A DNA stretch of 64,000 bases from Nostoc sp. HK-01. Lineage in GTDB: Bacteria > Cyanobacteriota > Cyanobacteriia > Cyanobacteriales > Nostocaceae. The notes beneath the pieces are model-generated. The model did not search any database, was not told the origin of the DNA, and saw only the letters and a program-made list of their open reading frames with translations. The stretch covers positions 868,001 to 932,000 of the forward strand of contig AP018318.1 of the NCBI GenBank assembly GCA_003990705.1, written 5' to 3'. This document shows, in pieces, positions 57,385 to 64,000 of this stretch (within the stretch, counting starts at the first letter, position 1; each line of letters opens with the position of its first letter). Position numbers and translations under genes: made by a program.

Positions 57385-57655
57385 AAAAATATTTGGGAGG
57401 GTTCCCCCGACGAAGGGGGTGATTCAGTAGCCACCCTGTGGTAATCCACACCGTTATAAATAACGGCTACAGCTAAAAGCTTTACTCCTTATTGCTGGGA
57501 GCGCACCTATCCCATCTATAGAATTCTACAGATGGCAGCATCAGAAGCGGGCAACTACCAGGGTCAGAAAGCATGAGGGTCTTCCAACCGCCAAACTAAC
57601 CCAGATTTTTCACAGTACATTGGCTCAAAAAAGCATGAACTGCGGCGCTGTTATA
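57385..57655 (-). ncRNA. V-K tracrRNA
   Basis: Read on the minus strand it follows the known ShCAST tracrRNA in order: GCGCCGCAGTTCATGC near the 5' end, GGGTTAGTTTG, CTTTCTGACCCTGGTAG, GATAGGTGCGCTCCCAGC, AATAAGGAG, GTGGCTACTGAATCACCCCC, and the anti-repeat end GGGGGAACCCTCCC, followed by a T run that can end transcription. Lies 35 bp downstream of the cas12k stop. Exact ends are estimated. Confidence 0.9.
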
Positions 57656-57689
57656 AAAATATTATATTTTCAAGGTTCGGATTAGTGAA

Positions 57690-59600
57690 TTAAATTACAG
57701 CGACTTGACGTTCTTGGTAAGCAAGGACTGCTAGATCTCGCGCTTTTTCTTGTGGACTACCTCTGATTGGCTGTGTACCAATTTCAGTAGGAATTCCAGC
57801 TTTTGCCGCTTGGGATTTAATACTTTCAATTAATCGACCGTAACTCCAGCGATGAATGGTCATGCGGTATTCTTTGGCATATTTTTGTTGAGCTTCCTTG
57901 TAACCAGGACATTTCTTTTCTGCTTTGGATTGAATTTCACTACTGATTTGCTCACGCATATCGCGGAGTTTTGGGATAACTATGCTGCCTGCTTGATAGG
58001 TTTTGGCGATCGCAATTATTGCATCAGCTAATAATCTATCCACATATTGTCCTAACTCTGATTCTCCGAAGGAGTTTGGTACATTCTGTTTCTGAGCTTT
58101 GTGGCGTTCATGAGATAGGCGTTGCTGTTGTTGTCGCTGGCGATTGAGAAGGTTGTAATTTTTGCCAAGTAGTTGTTTGACACTGCGATAAGCTAGAACT
58201 TCATTTTTAACAACATCCACCACTGCTATTGTTACTGGTTTTTCTAAACCAAAACTAACGCCAACTAGGATTGAAGATTGTCCTTGATAATTAGCCTTAC
58301 TGGGACGAGGGAAAGGGTTATTAATTCTATCTAACGTGGATTGTTGACGAGTGATAAAAGCTTGCTGTTTTTCATTGAGTTCATTTTTCTGTTTTGCTTG
58401 AGTTAACGTTTTGGTAATTTTTGTGGTTTTCTCATTAACGACCTGTTGAGTTCCTTCAGTAGTCCACATCCGAGTAGCTAAAGCACAGTGAAGATGCAGT
58501 TGATTGACTTTCCAAGGCTCACCTTTTTCTTCTCCTGGCCGCCAAGAAAGCCTTCCTGAACGCAGAGTAAACAAACTGCTTGAGTATTGGTTTTTACTAT
58601 TGCGTTTAATTTCTTGATCTTCTAAAAAGCGTTTAAAATAGTGCAAATGACGTTTATCGCAGTAAATCTCAAAGGTTAGTTTTCCCAAGCCATTGAATCG
58701 AACAAAGAGACGGCCTTTGTCATTTTGCCACCATGTCATATCTTCGTTAGATTCGTAAGCCACAGGAAAAGGAACATCAGCAGATTTTCTTAAAAGTGCT
58801 GCTTGCCAAGCTTTTGCTTCTTTTTCATTTTGAGGTACATTGGCTCTAGCCAGTTCTAAAGTTTCTAACCACTCTTCCCCTGTCAAATCCCTACCTTTAG
58901 GTATGCGACTTTGGAGTTGGTCTTTTAATCGTTGAATTTCTATTTCTTTTTTGCGTTTTTTTCTAGTAAATTCTTCTGGGTCTTCGTCAAGTTCACTAAT
59001 TTGACAATTATTTTTGAGAAGATATGCGAGAGCGCAACGGGTAAGGGTGTCTTGTGTTTCTTCATAGGTGTTTAAGAGAATTTGAAAAAGTGAAGATTTT
59101 TTGGAATTTGTAGATTTTTTTTTAGTTCTTTTGCTTTTTCTCTGGTTGTGATTCTGCTCAGACTGGGGAGTAAATTTAGTAAGAATTTCGGTGGCTTTAG
59201 TACGAATTACGTTTAAGGTACTTTGGCTTTCTTGTTCGATTTGTATATCACTTTTGAGTATTGTAAGCCAACGTTCTTTCCCCTCTATTTGCCGCTTTCT
59301 TCGTTTCTGTAATGCAAACCAAGATTTATATACATAATCTACTAGAGCGATCGCTGAAGTGTAAAAGCGTCCAGGTTGACCAACAAAACGCTCTTGAGTT
59401 TTAAGGGAGTTAACAAGCGTTTTGAGTAATTCAGTAGGTATTTTGCCTTTTTCTAGCCAAGTTTCAAAGTCTGGGTGTTTTCCTACCTGTGCCAATAATT
59501 CATTGACAAGTGGTGTGTTTTTGTCAGTCATCAGTTCCCACAGTTGGCGGAGGGTTTCTTCTTCTGCAACCAGGCGGCATTGAATTGTAATAATGCTCAT
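57690..59600 (-). CDS. cas12k: Cas12k effector of type V-K CAST
   Basis: 636 residues from ATG 59600, the same length as known Cas12k (about 640). Begins MSIITIQCRLVAEEETLRQLW and closely follows Scytonema Cas12k throughout (IPTELLKTLVNSLKTQERF, GQPGRFYTSAIALVDYVYKSW, RIPKGRDLTGEEWLETL, SHERHKAQKQ). RuvC motifs are degenerate: VGVSFGLEKPVTIAVVD lacks the first catalytic Asp position, and SIVIPKLRDMR lacks the Glu, so it binds but does not cut target DNA, as known for the family. With crRNA and tracrRNA it marks the target for TnsC/TnsB. GGAGG 5 nt before ATG 59600 decides the start; the frame upstream runs through the tandem repeat and is not coding. Confidence 0.97.
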   Translation of the reverse strand: MSIITIQCRLVAEEETLRQLWELMTDKNTPLVNELLAQVGKHPDFETWLEKGKIPTELLKTLVNSLKTQERFVGQPGRFYTSAIALVDYVYKSWFALQKRRKRQIEGKERWLTILKSDIQIEQESQSTLNVIRTKATEILTKFTPQSEQNHNQRKSKRTKKKSTNSKKSSLFQILLNTYEETQDTLTRCALAYLLKNNCQISELDEDPEEFTRKKRKKEIEIQRLKDQLQSRIPKGRDLTGEEWLETLELARANVPQNEKEAKAWQAALLRKSADVPFPVAYESNEDMTWWQNDKGRLFVRFNGLGKLTFEIYCDKRHLHYFKRFLEDQEIKRNSKNQYSSSLFTLRSGRLSWRPGEEKGEPWKVNQLHLHCALATRMWTTEGTQQVVNEKTTKITKTLTQAKQKNELNEKQQAFITRQQSTLDRINNPFPRPSKANYQGQSSILVGVSFGLEKPVTIAVVDVVKNEVLAYRSVKQLLGKNYNLLNRQRQQQQRLSHERHKAQKQNVPNSFGESELGQYVDRLLADAIIAIAKTYQAGSIVIPKLRDMREQISSEIQSKAEKKCPGYKEAQQKYAKEYRMTIHRWSYGRLIESIKSQAAKAGIPTEIGTQPIRGSPQEKARDLAVLAYQERQVAVI

Positions 59601-59661
59601 GGTGTCCTCCGCTTTGTAGATTTGATGGAACTGACAAGGTTTTTGTTGTTTTTGCCTTTGT

Positions 59662-59716
59662 ATTGTACCGCAATAGCGCAATGACGCAATAGCGCAATGA
59701 CGCAATAGCGCAAATG
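59662..59716 (-). promoter_or_regulatory. cas12k promoter with tandem 16-bp operator repeats
   Basis: Three copies of CGCAATAGCGCAATGA (59669-59684, 59685-59700, 59701-59716; the third ends CAAATG), i.e. an 8-bp CGCAAT periodicity. On the minus strand TACAAT (59662-59667) is a good -10, so the repeats cover the -35/spacer of the cas12k promoter. They lie between cas12k and the divergent RHH gene and are the natural candidate operator for that protein. Confidence 0.7.
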
Positions 59717-59774
59717 TTTTTTTACTCAGAGGCTGTGTAAAAATGAAAGCCGCAAACTTTGACTTCAAATTAGG

Positions 59775-59936
59775 ATGGCAAAAGAAACTAGAGAAGTTAG
59801 GGGGAGACTCCCTAAAAACTTAAAAATCGCATTTGAAATCGCCTGTGCGCGTCTGGAAGTAACTCAGACTGCGGCTTTAGAGGAAGCAATTAGAGATTGG
59901 TTAAAAAAGAAAGAATCATCAGACAAACAAAGTTAG
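59775..59936 (+). CDS. Ribbon-helix-helix regulator divergent from cas12k
   Basis: 53 residues, too short for most gene finders. Pattern: beta strand EVRGRLPKNL (residues 7-16), helix KIAFEIACARLE, turn V-T-Q, helix TAALEEAIRDWLKKK, then a polar tail. This is the Arc/MetJ/CopG fold, where the strand inserts into the DNA groove as a dimer. Its place, transcribed away from cas12k, is that of the CvkR-type repressors known to control cas12k in V-K CASTs; other such systems are reported to use Arc-like proteins instead of the MerR-type CvkR. Repression of cas12k is inference. Confidence 0.78.
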   Translation: MAKETREVRGRLPKNLKIAFEIACARLEVTQTAALEEAIRDWLKKKESSDKQS

Positions 59937-60009
59937 GAGAATTGAGAAATATGTTGGTCACAAACTCCACTAGAGAGAGCGTAAAGTAGGCTATTCTGAG
60001 CCTGATGGC

Positions 60010-61884
60010 TCAATAGTTAGTGATAATTTCGGGATGCAACTTATACTCTCTGCCATTCCCTTTATGACAATCTCGAACAAAATCCTCAGAGGATTCAAAA
60101 CTTAAAGTTTTGCCCATTGCCTTGCCAATTAGCGTCAGTAAATTGTTTGCTCGCATCTGGAAAAAGGCTTCAAAGTCATCTCTTCGCAAAGTTTTTGGTG
60201 ATATAGCGTGCGATCGCAGTATTTCATCAAGTCTTTTGGCTGATGTCCCAGAAAGTTCAAACTCCTCTAAATAAAGGGAAGGTGCTTTACTCCCAATCTT
60301 TTTGTTTGTTTTGGCACTCAAAGGTGTGCGGTTAATCAAGCAATTATATTTTTTGGGGTCAATGCCTTTTTTGCGGCACCATGCTACAGGGAATATGTGG
60401 TGCGAATCTATCTGTTCTTCAAAATAAATCACATCATTGATTTCTTCTCCGGTACACCAATCAATTGCTCCTTCACGTCTTAATAAAGCAGCTAAACCCT
60501 GATACACTGCTCCATAACGTTTTCTAACGCTAACCAACCTATCAAAAGAAAAATCTGCTTGCACAATGGTGAGTGGTAGTGAACCACCTGCTAACCATTC
60601 TGGTACTTCTATAACGTCTCTCCCTGCTCGTGCTTCACACCAGCGTGTATATACTTCACCAAACATCCCACACCATAACCAGCGTTCCAGCATAGAACGT
60701 ACTTGAAAAGAACGGGAACGCTCTCCCAGAATAGTAAAAATGGTACTGAGAATGACTAATTGAATGGGGTAAGCTATATCATCTGCATCAAACATTTTTT
60801 GGCTATAAAGGAAACGAGCAGATTCTTCAAAACCCCTGGAAATTGGATCAGCCCATTTTTGATATTCTTCTTTGGTGAGTTTTAGCACTTCAGCACGAGA
60901 GCAAGCAACGCTTGGTAATTTATCGATATTCCAGCCCTTTTTTATAGCTTCTATCCTCTTGGCGTAACCAGCCATTAACGTAACTGCTTGTACAAAATCA
61001 GTGCTGCGGAGCTTACGTAATACTTTTAAGGGTTGGAAGCGATTTTCGCGCTGTTTCCAATCATCTCTTAAACTGAAGTCAGCAGTGCAATAGCTGGAAC
61101 TCATTAAGTCAAAGTAATTGAGGTCACATCCAGAGGTGTTTGTATCTTCAAAGACTTGGCAAACGGCTTCTTTTGGTAAGGAGTCACGCAATTGGATCGC
61201 AGGTATTTGATAATGCTCAAATTTTTTGAGAACTTCCAGTTCTAGGGTGTCAATTAGCTCCAGCTTCTGATGATCGTATTGCCAATACTTAGAAAATTTA
61301 CTCCGCCATTCAGAGAAACAGAAAACTTTGGATAAAGGAAACAATAGTGCCTGATATTCTTTTTCAGGAGTGGAACAGTCAATCAATCCGCCTGTGAAAA
61401 TTCGCGCGATTTTAGATTCAGGTAACCCAAAGATCGCATTACGGCGATCGCATTCTGGGTTGAGGCATTTTTCAATATCCAGGTAGTACCACTTCTTAAG
61501 AATTTTTTGGTTTTTCTGGTCTTTAATGATGACAGGTTGCTCAGATAGGAACACCATAAACATGGCTGTCAGACGTTGCTGCCCATCAAGGATTAATAAA
61601 TTTGGTATATGAATTTCTGGTTTTAATACCCCATCAACTAAACGAGGTTTGAATTGTCGGCTCTGAATGCTTTGTTGGAGCATCATGACTGCGCCAATTG
61701 GATAAGCAAGAGATACGCTGGCAAGTAAATGTCGCACATGGGTATCATCCCAAACCCAGTCTCTTTGAAAATCTGGAAGTTGGATGCGTCCAGTTTTAAT
61801 ATCTTTCAGGACATCAAGGAGAAAATACTTAGTGATGTCAAAGGTAGAGATTGAGTTCATTTGGTGTTCTGGCATTTTTATCAT
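60010..61884 (-). CDS. DUF262/HNH (GmrSD-like) cargo protein
   Basis: 624 residues. N-terminal DUF262: QLPDFQRDWVWDD and LLILDGQQRLTAMFM, whose DGQQR is the family signature and may bind nucleotide. C-terminal HNH-like part: DSHHIFPVAWCRKKGI, YNCLINRTPLSAKTNKKIG, as in DUF1524-type domains. Such fusions include the modified-DNA restriction enzyme GmrSD, so defence against phage is a reasonable inference. As cargo of a CAST it would travel with it. GTG 61890, ATG 61884 and later ATGs at 61875 and 61860 are all possible starts. Confidence 0.82.
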   Translation of the reverse strand: MIKMPEHQMNSISTFDITKYFLLDVLKDIKTGRIQLPDFQRDWVWDDTHVRHLLASVSLAYPIGAVMMLQQSIQSRQFKPRLVDGVLKPEIHIPNLLILDGQQRLTAMFMVFLSEQPVIIKDQKNQKILKKWYYLDIEKCLNPECDRRNAIFGLPESKIARIFTGGLIDCSTPEKEYQALLFPLSKVFCFSEWRSKFSKYWQYDHQKLELIDTLELEVLKKFEHYQIPAIQLRDSLPKEAVCQVFEDTNTSGCDLNYFDLMSSSYCTADFSLRDDWKQRENRFQPLKVLRKLRSTDFVQAVTLMAGYAKRIEAIKKGWNIDKLPSVACSRAEVLKLTKEEYQKWADPISRGFEESARFLYSQKMFDADDIAYPIQLVILSTIFTILGERSRSFQVRSMLERWLWCGMFGEVYTRWCEARAGRDVIEVPEWLAGGSLPLTIVQADFSFDRLVSVRKRYGAVYQGLAALLRREGAIDWCTGEEINDVIYFEEQIDSHHIFPVAWCRKKGIDPKKYNCLINRTPLSAKTNKKIGSKAPSLYLEEFELSGTSAKRLDEILRSHAISPKTLRRDDFEAFFQMRANNLLTLIGKAMGKTLSFESSEDFVRDCHKGNGREYKLHPEIITNY

Positions 61885-61991
61885 CAACACAGAAGCAACT
61901 TTAGTACCTGTGTACCTCAGCCTAAGATTTCCTTGATGTGAACAACAAGGGGTTTTTAGGACAATTAGTCGTGAGTAGCGATCGCTTTTGC

Positions 61992-62306
61992 TTATTCTTG
62001 AGGAAAGCCTGGAGGTAAAGTCACAATTCCTTTGGCAACAAGCTGTCTAAATTGGTTGATCAGGTCTGCTTGTCTTAATATGCGAGTAACATATTTAGGT
62101 CGCATACGAAAGTCAGTTCCCCAGTCCTTAACAGTTTTTGGGCTAGTACCTGTGACTTGGGCGATCGCATTAATGCAAGCTTTTCGATAATTGCGACCTG
62201 GTTCTGGAATAACCCAACGACGACAATACTCCATCGGTTCAAGGGGCAACTGACGGAGCATATCAATTGGATGATTATTCTGATGGGAGTTTCTCCCAGT
62301 CTGCAT
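61992..62306 (-). CDS. Small HTH-like protein, unknown
   Basis: 104 residues, not recognised. The central AIAQVTGTSPKTVKDWG is helix-turn-helix-like, followed by FRMRPKYVTRILRQADLINQFRQL and a Pro-rich end LPPGFPQE. A second, truncated paralogue lies upstream on the same strand at 62465-62590. No TniQ or transposase features are visible. An alternative start is ATG 62261. The role could be regulatory. Confidence 0.6.
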   Translation of the reverse strand: MQTGRNSHQNNHPIDMLRQLPLEPMEYCRRWVIPEPGRNYRKACINAIAQVTGTSPKTVKDWGTDFRMRPKYVTRILRQADLINQFRQLVAKGIVTLPPGFPQE

Positions 62307-62464
62307 TTTGCATCTTTGTGAGTCAGATTAAGCAAGCAGAGATAGGGAGTATTTAAAAGCCCCTGAGCTAACCAGTTACTCTCAAGAATCCTATGCTTAC
62401 TGAACCCAACTTAAAAAATCTCAGCTTACATTACAAGTATTTTAGTCACGAATCACGACTAAAT

Positions 62465-62590
62465 TATTTTTGCGGATAATCAGGAGGTAAGACTATTTTT
62501 CTAATTTGATTAAGCATATCTGCCATGCGTAATATATGCACTACATAATTAGGTCTCCTCTCAAAGTTTTGTCCCCAATCATTCGGAACA
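62465..62590 (-). pseudogene. Truncated paralogue of the small HTH-like gene
   Basis: Reads V-P-N-D-W-G-Q-N-F, then RRPNYVVHILRMADMLNQIRK and LPPDYPQK-stop, parallel to the C-terminal half of the gene at 61992-62306 (VKDWGTDF, MRPKYVTRILRQADLINQFRQ, LPPGFPQE). Homology stops abruptly at about 62590, where the IS4-family element begins, so it was cut by that insertion. Confidence 0.75.
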
Positions 62591-62670
62591 AGTTAGAAGA
62601 GAAAGAATTTTGTCAATAAGTCTTTGAGAATAAATATAGGTGCATAAGAATGATAATTGTAATGAAGGTG

Positions 62671-62704
62671 GAGAGGGCGAGCTTCCCTCGCCCTCTCCAC
62701 TACT
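62671..62704. repeat. Perfect GC-rich hairpin in IS leader
   Basis: GTGGAGAGGGCGAG / CTCGCCCTCTCCAC, 14-bp perfect stem with loop CTTCC, about 110 bp before the transposase ATG. May shield the transposase from outside transcription or belong to a small RNA. Confidence 0.65.
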
Positions 62705-62810
62705 CCTGTTTTTGATTATCATTATCATACGGGTCTGAGAGAATGATTTGCTCTGTTCAAAATCATGGCAAACTCAATTAATACAAGTAATTGAGCGATT
62801 GTAAAAAACC

Positions 62811-64000
62811 ATGAGTAGCAGTCGTAAAACCAATCGAGATCATGCTAAAAAGAAGCAACGCCCAATGATGGAAGACGAAGTAATTGCTTCTCAACTTGAG
62901 CAGTTACTTACACCAGCAATCACTTCACAAGAAAATTACTACCGTCAACTGGGATTAAGAGACAGGATTCTCAACTTACCATTAATGGTAGCGGCAGTGC
63001 TAACTCTACTGTGGCGAGACGTGGCGGGAGCCACAGAATTAACCAGAATGTTAGCACGAGAAGGGTTTCTGTGGTGTAAACCTCTTGAGGTGAGCCAACA
63101 AGCAATATCGCAGAGATTTCTGACATTCCCAGCGCAATTATTTGAAAGAGTTTTTAAAGATTTAGTCCCAAAATTACAAGATTCTTGGCAAAGAAGAAGT
63201 AGGCGAAAAGTCCCCCAAAGTGTTCAATTCACTAAGTCAAAATTTGAAAAAATTTGGATAGTAGATTGTTCAATTTTGGAAGCTTTATTTCAGAAGCTTG
63301 ACAGTTTAAAAGATGCTCCGCCTGGTAAATTAGCTGGAAAAATTTGTACAGTTATAGATTTAGTCAATTTTTTACCTGTAGAAATTTGGTTTAATGAGAA
63401 TGCCAGAAGTGCAGATACAAATTTTGAATCAGATATTTTAAAGTCAGCAGATCCCCATACCTTACTTTTATTAGATAGAGGATTTTATCATTTTAACTTC
63501 TGGCTACAACTAATTGCACAAAAAGTGAATTTTATTACTCGGTTAAAAAAGGGAGCAGCAATTCATGTCGAGCAGGTATTTACAGATAGCTTTTCTTTAC
63601 GTGACCGTCTGATACGTCTTGGCTCTGGCACTAAGAAAACTCCGTTTATTACTTTACGTCTGGTCGAAGTTCGTTCAGCTAAGACCTGGCATTCTTATTT
63701 AACAAGTGTGCTTGAACCTACAGTTTTACCACCATACGTTGTGGCTGATTTGTACCGTCGAAGATGGAGAATTGAAGATGCTTTTAATACTGTAAAGCGG
63801 CTCTTAGGTTTAAGTTATTTATGGACTGGTTCTGTTAATGGTGTTCAATTGCAGATTTGGGGTACTTGGTTATTTTATGCTGTGTTAGTTGATTTAGGTG
63901 ATGCTGTCGCCGACGAACTTTCTCTACCTTTTGACTCCATTTCTCTAGAGATGATTTATCGCGGTCTTTATCATTTTTATGTTGCTCATCAAAAAGGTAA
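62811..64000 (+). CDS. IS4-family transposase (3' end beyond window)
   Basis: At least 396 residues, open to the end of the window. DDE signs: first Asp in IWIVDCSILE, second in LLLLDRGFY, and the IS4 signature Y-(2)-R-(3)-E-(6)-K in YRRRWRIEDAFNTVK. The fold lies in the DDE_Tnp_1 family. The N-terminus has KKKQRPMMEDEVIASQLEQL. Appears intact as far as seen. Confidence 0.9.
   Translation, partial: MSSSRKTNRDHAKKKQRPMMEDEVIASQLEQLLTPAITSQENYYRQLGLRDRILNLPLMVAAVLTLLWRDVAGATELTRMLAREGFLWCKPLEVSQQAISQRFLTFPAQLFERVFKDLVPKLQDSWQRRSRRKVPQSVQFTKSKFEKIWIVDCSILEALFQKLDSLKDAPPGKLAGKICTVIDLVNFLPVEIWFNENARSADTNFESDILKSADPHTLLLLDRGFYHFNFWLQLIAQKVNFITRLKKGAAIHVEQVFTDSFSLRDRLIRLGSGTKKTPFITLRLVEVRSAKTWHSYLTSVLEPTVLPPYVVADLYRRRWRIEDAFNTVKRLLGLSYLWTGSVNGVQLQIWGTWLFYAVLVDLGDAVADELSLPFDSISLEMIYRGLYHFYVAHQKG

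Larger units (their letters stand above)
56438..64000. mobile_element. Type V-K CRISPR-associated transposon (CAST), one end and guide module
   Basis: Target-proximal end begins TGTACATTCG, right behind a TGTAC pentamer (56433-56437) that may be the target-site duplication. The element carries TnsB-site-like end repeats, homing guide, CRISPR array, tracrRNA, cas12k, an RHH regulator and a DUF262 cargo gene. The other end and the tnsB, tnsC and tniQ genes are not seen before 64000, where an IS4-family insertion is in progress, so the right border is open. Being next to a tRNA gene and carrying a guide against it are the known homing mode of V-K CASTs. Confidence 0.9.
62591..64000 (+). mobile_element. 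IS4-family insertion sequence, left part
   Basis: Starts at about 62591 where the paralogue breaks off and runs past the window end. The exact terminal inverted repeat cannot be fixed without the other end. Contains a leader hairpin and the transposase gene. Confidence 0.7.

Noticed and set aside
59601-59768. N-terminal 56-codon extension of cas12k
   Set aside because: It translates through the tandem CGCAAT repeats and the promoter; the strong GGAGG before ATG 59600 and family length show the true start.
61992-62306. Reading the small HTH-like gene as TniQ
   Set aside because: Too short and lacks the zinc-binding cysteines and other TniQ motifs.

Overview
The window comes from a filamentous, Nostoc/Calothrix/Anabaena-type cyanobacterium. 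The HIP1 octamer GCGATCGC is scattered throughout, the intergenic DNA is AT-rich and carries heptad and hairpin repeats, and the gene content is cyanobacterial: RuBisCO activase with a small-subunit-like tail, large GAF/Ser-Thr-kinase/histidine-kinase hybrids, a PedR-like LuxR regulator and a CYP110-like P450 beside a terpene cyclase. No ribosomal RNA genes are present; one tRNA is.

Layout. Bases 1-9000: end of a MAPEG membrane protein, a 1.9-kaa hybrid kinase, then a small sesquiterpene-type cluster (terpene synthase, P450). 9000-12500: a 1-kb non-coding stretch, then a copper-type P1B ATPase and a small membrane protein behind a MerR-type promoter. 12600-17800: mutS, then an AAA ATPase/DUF4276 pair that appears to have been inserted at the mutS 5' end, because it is bracketed by two 196-bp copies of the mutS start region. 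17800-35400: a run of unlinked core and accessory genes (cobalamin CbiG-like protein, holin-like membrane protein, peptidoglycan-binding proteins, acyltransferase, a non-canonical succinyl-CoA-synthetase-like pair, cNMP-binding protein, FUSC transporter, Rca, SGNH hydrolase, FAD monooxygenase, MgtC). 35800-37600: ssuD-ssuE for sulfonate sulfur. 37700-56300: sfsA, PfkB kinase, PedR-like regulator, glycosyltransferases, a Ser/Thr kinase, an ArsA-type ATPase, a four-GAF histidine kinase, 3-methyladenine glycosylase, PadR regulator, RtcB, and a methyltransferase-HAD pair.

56358-64000 is the most notable part: one end of a type V-K CRISPR-associated transposon (CAST) inserted just behind an intact tRNA-Ala(CGC) gene. 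In order it shows the transposon end with TnsB-site-like repeats, a delocalised homing guide whose first 14 nt match the tRNA beside a GGTA PAM, a six-repeat CRISPR array, the tracrRNA, cas12k with a naturally degenerate RuvC domain, a divergent ribbon-helix-helix regulator separated from cas12k by a tandem 16-bp repeat that looks like its operator, and a DUF262/HNH defence-type cargo gene. tnsB, tnsC and tniQ are not in the window. Beyond the cargo an IS4-family element, running off the window end, has cut into a paralogue of a small HTH-like gene.

Working model: the RHH protein represses cas12k, Cas12k with tracrRNA and the homing guide directs insertion about 60 bp downstream of the PAM in tRNA-Ala (which leaves the tRNA functional), and the ordinary array directs insertion into mobile DNA. 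The transposase genes are expected to the right of the IS4 element unless the element is decayed.
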